Assembly: GCF_000002235.5 (NCBI RefSeq)
Contig: NW_022145594.1
Span: 18,268,412 to 18,332,411 of the forward strand
Length of the DNA stretch: 64,000 bases
Direction: 5' to 3'
DNA from: Strongylocentrotus purpuratus
Lineage: Eukaryota; Echinodermata; Echinoidea; Camarodonta; Strongylocentrotidae
A program made the position numbers and the translations under genes. The notes beneath the pieces were generated by a model. The model was not told the DNA's origin. It saw only the letters and a list, made by a program, of their open reading frames with translations, and searched no databases. Positions 1 through 9,702 of this stretch are shown here, piece after piece (position 1 is the stretch's first letter; every line of letters starts with the position of its first letter).

Positions 1-559
1 GGGGGGGGGGGGGAAATTGCGCCCTAAATTTTTTTTTTTTTTTTATATATTTTTTAAAATTCTGTGTGTGTGCCATTACTAATGGCAAAATGCCCATTCT
101 GACCTCTAAAGTATCCTACAAGCATCTCACATCGGCCATTTGGGGATGTTCATTGGTTCATTGAACACACCAGTCGTGACAAAATCATGCATATTCAGCC
201 AATGATCCATAACAAATTTTCTTCCTGTTTGTAGGAACTGTAAGAGGCATTGATCCATCATGTCACAGTCCGTGTTTATTTTTAAGAATATAACTTTTGT
301 CAGTAAAATACAACTTTTGGGATTAAAGAATACAGTTTTTGAACTCTTGAGGTTGGCAGGTCTGAGTACGTACAGTACATATGTACTACGTACACAGTAC
401 ATGCAGTCTAGTCATTACGTCACGATCACATCACCATGGTACCAGCACGCACACAGCTAGCTGTGCGCGTTAATTTATTTATCCGGTGCGCGCATGCATG
501 CGCATTGGGTCTATCGTCAGAATTAACGCCTATTGGCCATGCGCAGAAGTCATGACTAA

Positions 560-745
560 AAGTTAAACACGACTTGCGCAGAACTTAAACAGTTTAGTTA
601 AACACGACTTAGACAGGACTTAAACAGTTGTTTAGTTAGACAAGACTTAGACACTACTTCAGAATACAAAATTTAGTTAAACAGGACTTAGACATGACCT
701 CGCGTTAAAGTCGTGTCTAACTAAACAGTCGTTTAACTTAAGACA
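560..745. repeat. Short irregular repeats of GACTTAGACA/AAACAGGACTT type
   Basis: The words AAACAGGACTTA, GACTTAGACA and TTAGTTAAAC recur at least six times, and the inverted form (GTCGTGTCTAACTAAAC) occurs near 700-725. The stretch can fold on itself and lies directly against the left end of the next element. No coding potential is visible. Positions 1-560 hold a poly-G/poly-T start, an inverted GTACGTAC-rich patch near 365-400 and otherwise nothing I can name. Confidence 0.5.
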
Positions 746-751
746 TGACTA

Positions 752-1211
752 AGGGCGCGTTTATCTAGGCTTGCCATTAGATATGTACATATCGTACCCC
801 ACTATCGACCCCCACTATCGAACCCCACTATACGATCGTGATTTGCGGGATGTCGCGTTTATCTACACTTCACGATTCACAATAAAGGCCTTGTCTCTTC
901 GCAGCTGCTCAGCTCCGTTTGACCCGGGAAGCAGACAGTTTCTCGGAGGTCAACTTCACACGTATGCTTGTACACAACACCTGTGTGGTCCTATTTGTAT
1001 GTGAGGTACAAAACAGCTTTGCGTTTATCGATCTCTCAGAAACGTGATTCTGGCTGTATGTCACATACAAAACGCACCTTTTTGCGTCTTTTGATATGCC
1101 CATATCTAAAGACGTTTGAAAAAGGCTTTGCGTTTATCTACTTCTAAATTTGCCTGAAAGACGTTTGAGAAACCTGATTCTAGCCAAAAATTTGCTAGAT
1201 AAACGCAACCT
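752..1211. mobile_element. MITE-like element with GCGTTTATCTAG ends
   Basis: The left end reads GGGCGCGTTTATCTAG and the right end reads CTAGATAAACGCAACC, giving terminal inverted repeats of about 12 bases around 460 bp. The word GCGTTTATC recurs internally near 856, 1021 and 1129, so part of the element looks built from repeats of its own end. No transposase frame is present, so it would be non-autonomous. The superfamily is not assigned. Confidence 0.5.
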
Positions 1212-1255
1212 ATGTTAGACACAACTTCAGAATACGGGCCGTTGTATTTATGTAA

Positions 1256-1740
1256 TTCAGCATTATGAATGAGGCCTCATTATTTCCATTTGTATTTATT
1301 TTTGTGATATGTTCATTTCTGGAATTTTATGCAATGTAATTGTTTTTTTTGTTTTTTTCTATTTGTATTTCAGTTTTGACTGTTCTTTAGAGACTTGGTT
1401 AGTACCGGTAAGTTGATATTAGTTGTTAATAGAGAGTAAGTTGATCTGCTTAAGAAGGCTGAAGTCAAGTAGTTTTTAAATTAAAGCTACGATGGAATGA
1501 AACAGATCTGCATAATTGGGAACATAATTGAACGCGGAATAGGAAAGCTATGGCTTAATGAAATTTTTCTATATAACATTTTTGACACTTTCGTAAGTAT
1601 GTAACATCATTTTGTGGACATTCTCAATACTCTTTCATTGGGTGTTGCCAAAATTTGAAGAGAATCCATGAATTATGTAAGGAGTTGATAAAGAAGAACA
1701 AGTTTGTTTGTTTTTAAACACCTAGTGCAAATGATAGATG
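1256..1740. repeat. Duplicated segment, copy 1 (partner 5202-5637)
   Basis: About 450 bp here is closely matched at 5202-5637, including the blocks GAGTAAGTTGATCTGCTTAAG and AACATAATTGAACGCGGAAT. Both copies start near a GCATT...GAATGAGG word and end at ACCTAGTGCAAATGATAGAT. Copy 1 passes into unique sequence. Copy 2 is flanked by a TIR element on the left and the 430-bp satellite on the right. No open frame runs through it. Confidence 0.75.
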
Positions 1741-2228
1741 TATTTTGATTTTAGTCCAATGCAATACATATAGTACAGCTGACCTTGCCTTAGTCGAACT
1801 TGGATAAGTCAAAAATTGCTATGGTTGAAAGTCTACACGTAGCCCAACCTGTTTTGTCCTATTATTTTATGATCGTCCTAAATCAAAATTTGTCTAAGTT
1901 AAAGCTATTTTATGGGTCCCAAAAGATTTGAGTTAGGCCATTAATTTTTTTTTACATGTTTAGCGTCCCCGCCCGCTTCATTTTGGGGGGGGGGGGGGCT
2001 CCTTTCTTTTCTTTTTTTTCTTCTTTTTTTTAATACAATTTTGATGATGGCTAGGTGGCTTCCAAAAGAATGAATGGAATCTTGATACATATTTGTACTG
2101 CCCTCATGCTATCTGAAAGAAACCTATCAGGATGGATAATTAATGTAGGTGACCTTTGGGGAAAAATCAATTGTAGCATGTTAATTTAGCATCAAAAGTA
2201 CATACGGTAGGTAGTGTTTTGTCAAGTC

Positions 2229-2386
2229 CAGGGCCCTGTGGTATAAAACTATTGTATCTTTACAATTAATGGTATCTCTGCAAACACTGCTTAGCTAATA
2301 AAAATCAAGAAATCAATGGTATTTACCATAGTTTGTAGAGATATCATTAATTGTAAAGATACGATAGTTTTATGCATGGGGCCTTG
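2229..2386. mobile_element. Short palindromic MITE with GGGCCCTG ends
   Basis: The two halves are inverted copies: AACTATTGTATCTTTACAAT on the left is matched in reverse by ATTGTAAAGATACGATAGTT on the right. The outer ends are AGGGCCCTGTGG and GGGGCCTTG. Arms are about 55 bases with a spacer of about 45 bases, so a transcript would form a strong hairpin. The element is non-coding, with no transposase. Confidence 0.65.
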
Positions 2387-3026
2387 ATGGTTGATATGTA
2401 TGACATACTGAATTGTTATAATGAGGTTGGACTGTATTATGAAATGTTTGAGTGACATCAAAGTATGCAAATTAGTTGTTACCAAAGTTGAATTTGTGAT
2501 GCAATCTAACTTGGTTTATTTAATTGTTTGTTTTTATATTTTTGTCATTTTACTTGTACTTTTTATTTTTGTTTTGATGACAGGTGCTTTGGACTTTGAC
2601 AGGGGCTTTGGACTTTGACGGAAGAAGAAAGTTTTGGAGTGTAGGTATACCGAGTGTCTAAAAAAATCAAAGTTGAAACTTTTAAATATTCTGCCAAATA
2701 AATAAAAAATGTGAAACATTCTCGGGAAATTGTCATATGTATGGATGGGTGAAGCTCTTGTCTATCATATGATGCCAACACATGTGATAATAATTCATAC
2801 TTGGATGAGCACTGGCCACTTTTGTACAGGGTATGAAAATTAGATTGTGCAAGATTTGGCTGTTCAATTTGGCTGAGCGAGAAGTCCCCAAGCATAACAA
2901 TTGTTAATGATCTGATGAATTTATGATTAATTACGATGGATATGGGTTTGTGCTGTGTGTGATGTGTCCCACCTCTTGCCCCACCCCACCCAACTTCATT
3001 TAAAGGAGAATGAAACCCTGATTGTT

Positions 3027-3684
3027 ATGCCTCCGTTACGAAGTAGCCGGAGGCATTATGTTTTCGGGTTGTCCGTCCGTCTGTATGTACGTACGTACGT
3101 CCCGTTTTCGTGATCGCGTTATCTGAAGAACCGATTGATGGATTTGTGCCAAACTTTGGTCATGTATGTATCTTGCAGAGCCGATGAACTGATTAGATTT
3201 TGGGATTACGAGGTCAAAGGTCACAGGGCTCATTATGTATGCAAAAACAGCTCGTGATCGCGTTATCTGAAGAACCGATTGATGGATTGCTGCCAAACTT
3301 AGGTCATGTATGTTACTTGCAGAGTCGATGAATTGATTAAATTTTGGGGTCACGAGGTCAAAGGTCAAAGGCCACAGCGCACATTATGTATGCAAAAACA
3401 GCTTGTGATCGCGTTATCTCAAGAACCAACCGATGGATTCCTGACAAAATTAGGTCATGTATGTTACTTGCAGAGCCAATGAACTGAGTAAATTCTTGGT
3501 TCATAAGGTCAAAGGTCATGGGCTCATTATGTATGCAAAAATAGCTTGTAATCACGATATTCTGAGAACCTGTTAATGGATTACAATTGAATTTGAATTC
3601 GAAAAATTTCTTCTGTCTTGGTTTGTAAAATTGCTTTATGACGGAGGCATCATTTTCGACTGCACGCAGTCGAATTCCATCTAG
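3027..3684 (+). mobile_element. Hairpin-ended tandem-monomer element, family F1 (Helitron/Helentron-like), copy a
   Basis: The 5' end is a hairpin, GCCTCCG...CGGAGGC, followed by a GTCCGTCC tract. About three diverged monomers of roughly 120-130 bp follow; they carry GATCGCGTTATCT, ACCGATTGATGGAT, GAGGTCAAAGGTCA and CTCATTATGTATGC. The 3' end carries GACGGAGGCATC, a second hairpin CGACTGCACGCAGTCG, then TCCATCTAG before TT. A subterminal hairpin followed within about 12 bases by CTAG-T is the hallmark of Helitron-type 3' ends. There is no Rep/helicase frame, so the copy is non-autonomous. Further copies lie at 4206-4418 and 20360-20998. Confidence 0.65.
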
Positions 3685-3711
3685 TTAAAATATAGATTCG
3701 GCCTGGATAGA

Positions 3712-3915
3712 TATCACATAGTCCCATATACATCTTTCTGTGTACAGTGCTTTTAATTTACCAAAACTGGGCAAAATTTGTATCATTTTGATGATTCCAG
3801 AACCTTGCAGTACACACCAATACTTATAGATGATCAAACTTTTCTGATCGATTCCACAACGTTTCTTTTCACAATGCAATTGAATTGCATGACCAGAACT
3901 GGTCTATACCTTTAA
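3712..3915. repeat. Dispersed 200-bp repeat family F4, copy a
   Basis: This block begins TAGTCCCATATACATCTTTC, contains AGTACACACCAATACTTA and GATTCCACAACG, and ends near CATGACCAGAACTGG. Related blocks occur at 4470-4657, 42012-42212 and 54575-54775. The copies are 75-90% similar by eye and have no coding frame. The family is not recognised, and no clear terminal inverted repeats were seen. Confidence 0.65.
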
Positions 3916-3986
3916 TAATATAATTTTAATTATTATACAAATACGATACAGTGGATTCTAACTAGACATACAATGTTTGTTACAGG

Positions 3987-4084
3987 TGGATTTGGTGGAT
4001 GAGGAGGAGGAGGACGCTGTTTCGGTGGACGAGGCGGCGGTGGACGCGGAAGGGGAGAATTCGGCGGAGGAAGGGGACGAGGAG
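3987..4084 (+). other. Possible short exon, acidic (or RGG-rich) frame
   Basis: A GA/GC-rich block is bounded by a good acceptor (TTTGTTACAG) and donor (GAG followed by GTATGT). One frame is open throughout and very acidic, beginning VDLVDEEEEDAV. A second frame reads as glycine/arginine-rich (GGRGGGGRGRGEF) but contains one TGA. Composition is unlike the AT-rich surroundings. It could be an exon of an unseen gene or a low-complexity repeat with chance splice sites. No neighbouring exon could be linked to it by phase. Confidence 0.25.
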
Positions 4085-4205
4085 GTATGTCTTGTTTATT
4101 TTCACCATCTTTGGAACGGTAGTTACTAAGGACTTTGATGGATGAAAATTATCATCACAATATGATTGATTTCAATCCAAACAGATAAGATCATTCTCGA
4201 TTTTC

Positions 4206-4418
4206 ATGCCTCCACTACAAAGTAGCCAGAGGCATTACTCTCAAACTGAAATAGCTTGTAATCAAAATATTCTGAGAACCTGATAATGGATTACAATCAA
4301 ACTTGATAATGGATTACAATCAAACTTGAATATTAAAAATTGCTTCCGATTTGGTTTGTAAAATCGCTCTATAGCGGAGGCATCATTTTCGACTGCACGC
4401 AGTCTAAGTTCCATCTAG
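4206..4418 (+). mobile_element. Family F1 element, internally deleted copy b
   Basis: Both ends of family F1 are present: the 5' hairpin TGCCTCCACTACAAAG..AGAGGC and the 3' hairpin GACTGCACGCAGTC followed by CCATCTAG before TT. The GTCCGTCC tract and most monomers are missing. The size, about 213 bp, shows that the two ends define the element, not the tandem interior. Confidence 0.6.
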
Positions 4419-4469
4419 TTAGTCTTATTGTGTTAATCAAAAGTTAAATAATTATTATTCTGTGTGTGT

Positions 4470-4657
4470 CGCGTAGTCCCACATACATCTTTCTGTGTAC
4501 AGTGCTTGTAACTTTACCAAGACTGGGTCAAATCTCATCATTTTGATGATCCAGATCACACCAATACTTATATGCTAGCTGAGCAACCTTTTCTGATCGA
4601 TTCCACAACGTTTTTTTCACAATGCAATCGCATGACCAAAACTGGTCTTTGCCTTCA
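4470..4657. repeat. Dispersed 200-bp repeat family F4, copy b
   Basis: Shares AGTCCCACATACATCTTTCT, TTTACCAAGACTGGG, ACACCAATACTTATATGCTA and GATTCCACAACG with the copy at 3712-3915. It directly abuts the TTAA-type element starting at 4659. Non-coding. Confidence 0.6.
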
Positions 4658-4658
4658 A

Positions 4659-5200
4659 AGGTACTATGTCCCATTTGCAGGCCAACAAAATGAAAAGGTT
4701 AAATTTCAACAGCATTTGAAAGATAATACTAATTTAGAACTTCCCTAAAAAAAGGGGGGCTTGAAAATGTCTTTAAGTTGGAAAATAACGACTATTAGTT
4801 GTCAAATCGACTTAAGAGCTATAGAGCCAGTAAGTAATGGTCTGATTTTCAGACCATTGTACCGAATGGTCGTACATTTTATGCTGCGCAAAGATTCAAT
4901 CAGTTTAATTTTGGCCATTACAAGCAGAAGTGGGATATTGATGTTGACAAATGCTCATATACCTTTACAGCTCATTTTATGTACATGTATGTTATTTCCA
5001 AAGAAGAAAAAAGCTAGTGAGTCACTCAATAGTGTCTGACAGTGAAGCTAATGTAGCAAGTAAACGGGTTTCTTTGCATAATTTGAATATTAGGACACTG
5101 CTAACGTTTAAACTTCACAGATAGGACATACATGACATATTCATAATTCCTATAAAGTTCTACAGAATTTGATTGTGGCTGCAAAAGGGACATAGTATCT
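4659..5200. mobile_element. TIR element, TTAA-type target, AGGTACTATGTCCC ends
   Basis: The left end reads AGGTACTATGTCCCATTTGC and the right end GCAAAAGGGACATAGTATCT, giving inverted ends of about 24 bases. Flanks are TCAA on the left and TTAA on the right, consistent with a TTAA target duplication carrying one change. The element is 542 bp. The open frame at 4761-5039 (92 codons) inside it shows no recognisable domain and I do not treat it as a gene. A partial reverse-orientation relative is at 59229-59545. Confidence 0.6.
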
Positions 5201-5201
5201 T

Positions 5202-5637
5202 TAAGCATTGAATGAGGGCTCACTATTTGTATTTATTTTTGTAATATAATCATATTGGTATTTTATGAAATGCATTGTGTTTTTTTCTTTTCTTTTTTTC
5301 TTTCAGGTTATTGACTGTTTTCAAGATTGCTGAGAGTTGCAGAGAGTAAGTTGATCTGCTTAAGAAGGCTAAAGTCAAGTAGTTTTTAAAATAAAGCTAC
5401 AATGGAATGAAACAGATCTCCATAATTGGGAACATAATTGAACGCGGAATAGGAAAGCTATGGCTTAATGAAATTTTCTATGACACTTCCGTAGGTATGT
5501 AACATAATTTTGTGGACAATTCTCAATACTCTTCCATTGGGTGTTGCCAAAATTTGAAGAGAATCCTTGAATTATGTAAGGAGTTGATAAAGAAGAACAA
5601 GTTTGTTTGTTTTAAACACCTAGTGCAAATGATAGAT
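5202..5637. repeat. Duplicated segment, copy 2 (partner 1256-1740)
   Basis: Repeats the sequence of 1256-1740 with small gaps: GTTGATCTGCTTAAGAAGGC and AACATAATTGAACGCGGAAT are shared. It begins directly at the TTAA flank of the preceding TIR element and ends at GCAAATGATAGAT, where the 430-bp satellite begins. Confidence 0.75.
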
Positions 5638-7010
5638 TGTTGGAGAAGTCGAGCAGGCTGTAGAGCCCCAGCGATGCCTGGGCGGTGACCTGTCGATTTC
5701 CCGTCGGTGGCCGGTCGATTTTAGGTAAAAACTGGGCGAATTCGCGGAGCTTTTTCGCGCGGTGTCCCGGCAGTGACCGACCGATGACCCTCCGATTGCC
5801 GGGCGGTCTCCCACCAGCCACCGGCTGATTTTAAAGAAATTGCCTGGCGGCCGGCCAGTGATCGGCGGGGCTCCAAAATACGCTCGGTGCCTGGCCGTTC
5901 GCCGCCCGGGCACCGAAATAATCGAGCGTTCGCCGCCGAGCAATTTAGGTCAAAAATCGAAGGCGCTAGGGTCAAAGGCTGCCGACCTATTTTGGACTCG
6001 CCGCCAGGTGACCGACTGATCTCCCAGCGGCGACCGGGCGGCGACTGCTCGAAGCCTTTGACCTAGGGGCTTCGATTTTTGACCTAAATCGCTCGACGGT
6101 GAACGCTCGATTAGGCCGGCGTCCGGGCGGCGACCGGTCGCCGAGCGATTTTAGGTAAAAACTGGGCGAAATCGCGGAGCTTTTTCGCGCGATGTCCCGG
6201 CAGTGACCGACGGTGACCCTCCGATTGCCGGGCGGTCTCCCACCAGCCACCGGCTGATTTTTAAAGAAATTGCCCGGCGGCCGGCCAGTGATCGGCGGAG
6301 CTCCAAAATACGCTGGTGCCTGGCCGTTCGCCGCCCGGGCACCGAACTAATCGAGCGTTCGCCGCCGAGCAATTTAGGTCAAAAATCGAAGGCGCTAGGT
6401 CAAAGGCTGCCGACCTATTTTGGACTCGCCGCCCAGTGACCGACTCATCTTCCAGCGGCGACCGGGCGGCGACTGCTCGACAGCCTTTGACCTAGGGGCT
6501 TCGATTTTTGACCTTAATTGCTCGACGGTGCACGCTCGATTAGGCCGGCGTCCGGGCGGCGACCGGTCGCCGAGCGATTTTAGGTAAAAACTGGGCGAAA
6601 TCGCGGAGCTTTTTCGCGCGGTGTCCTGGCAGTGACCGACGGTGACCCTCCGATTGCCGGGCGGTCTCCCACCAGCCCCCGGCTGATTTTAAAGAAATTG
6701 CCCGGCGGCGGCCAGTGATCGGCGGAGCTCCAAAATACGCTCGGTGCCTGGCCGTTCGCCGCCCGGGCACCGAACTAATCGAGCGTTCGCCGCCGAGCAA
6801 TTTAGGTCAAAAATCGAAGGCGCTAGGTCAAAGGCTGCCGACCTATTTTGGACTCGCCGCCCAGTGACCGACTAATCTTCCAGCGGCGACCGGGCGGCGA
6901 CTGCTCGACAGCCTTTGACCTAGGGGCTTCGATTGTTGACCTAAATCGCTCGACGGTGCACGCTCGATTAGGCCGGCGTCCGGGCGGCGACCACCCGGTC
7001 GCCGAGCGTA
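5638..7010. repeat. GC-rich tandem satellite, about 430-bp unit, about 3 copies
   Basis: The landmark TTAGGTAAAAACTGGGCG recurs at 5721, 6151 and 6580, giving periods of about 430 and 429. Units are rich in CGGGCGGCGA and CGCCGCCC words and far more GC-rich than their surroundings. Within each unit, TTTAGGTCAAAAATCGAAGG and its inverse CTTCGATTTTTGACCTAAAT lie about 130 bases apart, so each unit can form a long hairpin. The array ends in a decayed portion at 7010-7180. Several long frames run through it on both strands, as expected for GC-rich repeats; none is believable as a gene. Confidence 0.8.
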
Positions 7011-7389
7011 GTCTGGGCGGCGAGTGAAAGTGAGCAGGCGCCGCCCCCCGAATTTTAACCCGCGCTAAAACTTCAGCAGCGACCGAGCGATGCCTTAAAA
7101 ACGAGCGGGTGACCGGGCAAAATTGGCTAAAAACTCGCCGCTCGGCCGCCGAGCAGGCTAATTTTGGGTAATGTGACTACCGTATTTGCCGGCGTAAAGG
7201 CCGCAGTATTATTGGAAGAGAAAATATCAAAAAGTCGGGGTGCGGCCTATGCGGCGAAGAGATTTTTTTTTTTTTTTTTTTTTTTTAGTTTCGATTTATG
7301 GCGCTATGCCTGGCAATGTCTCCCAGCTCAGTAATCAGTGTGTTGACTCACCACTCGGAAACTACAACAACAACACTAAAATTTGTCTG

Positions 7390-7512
7390 TCATTTTGGTT
7401 TGAAAGTAATCTTTCTAATAGATCTCAATATGTAGTTTATAATAATAATTCCTCAATTTTTTTGTCTATAACAAATGGTGTACCACAAGGTTCTATCCTA
7501 CGAGCTCCTTGA
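7390..7512 (+). pseudogene. LINE reverse-transcriptase fragment
   Basis: About 40 residues match the thumb/palm junction of non-LTR reverse transcriptases. WFESNLSNRSQYVVYN corresponds to the usual WF..YL.NR.Q.V stretch, followed by NGVPQGSIL, the family's GVPQGS.LGP motif. The frame ends straight after this (ILRAP then stop), where a live element would continue to the YxDD motif. It is therefore a short dead scrap, most like CR1/Jockey-type LINEs. It sits between a decayed MITE end (7180-7290) and a minisatellite. Confidence 0.65.
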
Positions 7513-7599
7513 TGATTTCTCAAGAATTGCCCAGACGTGTCTATTGAATTTAATTAATTTTTTTTTATTTCCTTTCTGTCTTTTGCAGGACCGAGGGTG

Positions 7600-7990
7600 G
7601 TACACTCCAAAGAACTCTCCAAAGAACTCTCCAAAGAACTCTCCAAAGAACTCTCCAAAGAACTCTCCAAAGAACTGTCCAAAAAGAACTCTCCAAAGAA
7701 CTCTCCAAAGAACTCTCCAAAGAACTTGCACTTAAACTTGCACTTGAACTTACACTTGCACTTGAACTTACACTTGCACTTGAACTTACACTTGAACTAG
7801 CACTTGCACTTGAACTAGCACTTGAACTTGAACTTGCACTTGAACTATCTTGAACTATCTTGAACTATTTTGAACTATCTTGAACTATTTTGAACTATCT
7901 TGAACTCTCCAAAGAACTTGCACTTGAACTTGCTCTTGAACTTACACTTGAACTAGCACTTGAACTTGAACTATCTTGAACCTTGAATCT
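7600..7990. repeat. Composite GAAC minisatellite in three phases
   Basis: First comes about a dozen copies of the 10-mer TCCAAAGAAC (7605-7728). Units of CACTTGAACTTG / TTACACTTGAAC type follow (7728-7840), then TATCTTGAAC (7843-7905), then a return to mixed units. All phases share the core GAAC. The frames reading NSPKNSPK or LHLNLHLN are low-complexity translations of this array, not genes. Confidence 0.8.
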
Positions 7991-8055
7991 GAAACATACT
8001 GAATGAAACTTGAATCTGGAAATCTTGAATCGAATCAAAACTGGAACAGAATAAT

Positions 8056-9030
8056 TCTAAAGATTGTATTGCCATTTTTAGAAGACATAATTATTGTCAA
8101 TTATAAAGAAATTATTGGCAGTTTCTAGAAGGAATTAAAAGTAAACTGAAATAAAAAGAAGAACAGTAGAGGGAAAGGAATCTAAACTCTAATTCCTGGA
8201 ACTTGATAAGACCATACTTACAGTTGAAAGCAGTAATATTGTAAATCTTGGGAAAGAAAAAAAGAGAGGTATACATTTTAAAGAGTAAAGTAGATTGGAA
8301 AAGTAGTCGTTCAAGATAAATATTGGAAGTTCGAAGGACTGTATTGCCATTTAGAAGACATAATTATTGTCAATTACAAAGAAATTATTAGCAGTTTCTA
8401 GAAGGAATTAAAAGTAAACTGAAATAATAAAAGAAGAATAATAGAGGAACAGGAATTTAATTCTAATTCCTGGAACTTGATAAGACCATAATTACAGTTG
8501 AAAGCAGTAATATTGTAAATCTTGGAAAGAAAAAAAGAGGTATACATTTTAAAGAGTAAAGTAGATTGGAAAGTAGTCGTTGAAGATAATATTGGAAGTT
8601 TTAAGGACTGTATTACGATTTTAGAAGACAAAATTGCTGTCAATTAGAAACAAAATCTTGGCAGTTTCTAGAAGGAATTAAAAGCAAAGTGAAATAAAAA
8701 GAAGAACAATAGAGAAAAAGCAATCTAATTCTAATTCCTAGAACTTGATAAGACCTCTATTAGAATTCAAAAACAGTAGTATTAGTAATCTTGGGAAAGT
8801 AAAAAGAGCGTATACACAGCAAAGAATAAAGAAGATTGAACAAAATAGTGTGAAGAAGGCAATATTGCAAGTTTGAAAGACTGTATTGCCATTTTAGAAG
8901 ACATAATTACTGTAAATTAGAAAGAAATTATTGGCAGTTTCTAAAAGGAATTAAAAGCAAACTGAAATAAAAAGAAGAACAACAGCGAGAAAGCAATTTA
9001 ATTCTAATTCCTAGAACTTGATAAGACCAT
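8056..9030. repeat. AT-rich tandem array, about 275-bp unit, 3.6 copies
   Basis: The landmark ACTGTATTGCCATTT (or a close variant) recurs near 8061, 8335, 8606 and 8879. Each unit also contains GGCAGTTTCTAGAAGGAATT, GAACTTGATAAGACCAT and GGTATACATTTTAAAGAG. Copies differ by small gaps and substitutions. No frame is conserved between units. Confidence 0.75.
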
Positions 9031-9059
9031 AATCACAAAAAATTTGTGTCAATATATAG

Positions 9060-9300
9060 AGTCCTAGAAAAGTGAGCGTGGTTGATTGTAAAGAGAAAAG
9101 GAAAGAAATCCTTCGATATATAGTGTTCAGAATTTTAAAAATAAAAGTAAGCTTGATTGCAGAGAGAGTAAGAAAGAAGATTGGGTCAGGATATATATAT
9201 AGTTTTAAAAATATAAGTGAGGTTGATTGATTTGAGAGAGAATAAGAAAGATATTTTGGTCAGGATATAAAGTGAACCTGTTTGCAGAGAGAGAGTAACA
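9060..9300. repeat. Diverged tandem repeat, about 85-bp unit
   Basis: Three loose units share GTTGATTG / GCTTGATTGCAGAGAGAG, AAGAAAGA and GGTCAGGATATA. It follows directly on the 275-bp array and may be a decayed continuation of it. Positions 9300-9700 hold AT-rich sequence with nothing I can identify. Confidence 0.45.
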
Positions 9301-9702
9301 AAGAAATAGCAATTTGGAACTTATATAGGCCTACAATACATTTAGGCTATTAATGACCTACTCATAATTTTAATAAAAAACGCCATCTTGAGACAAAAAC
9401 ATTATAGCTCCTTAACACAGTACAAGCTAGTGTATATAAAGCTAGGCTATTGAAATACCATAGAGTTTAATATCAGTAAGGATTAGTTTTTCATAATTCA
9501 CAATAGGAATATTTAAATAAAAGACTATTGGAGTAAGGAATATATACAGAACATTATATATCAAAGTTACAGAACCGTTAATTGTAGACTTGTAATTATT
9601 AACCAGAACTGTTGCAAGTATATAAGCAAAATTTACCATGATGGATACAATTGAATTTAAGAAAACACTTGATGAAATCATGATATACTGACTAGTTGTG
9701 CA

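Noticed and set aside
4761-5039. 92-codon frame as a transposase
   Set aside because: No DDE/D motifs or helix-turn-helix are visible, and it lies in a 542-bp non-autonomous TIR element.
7240-7512. A 90-codon protein starting before the poly-T run
   Set aside because: Only its last 40 residues match a LINE reverse transcriptase. The start is a MITE end and a poly-phenylalanine homopolymer.
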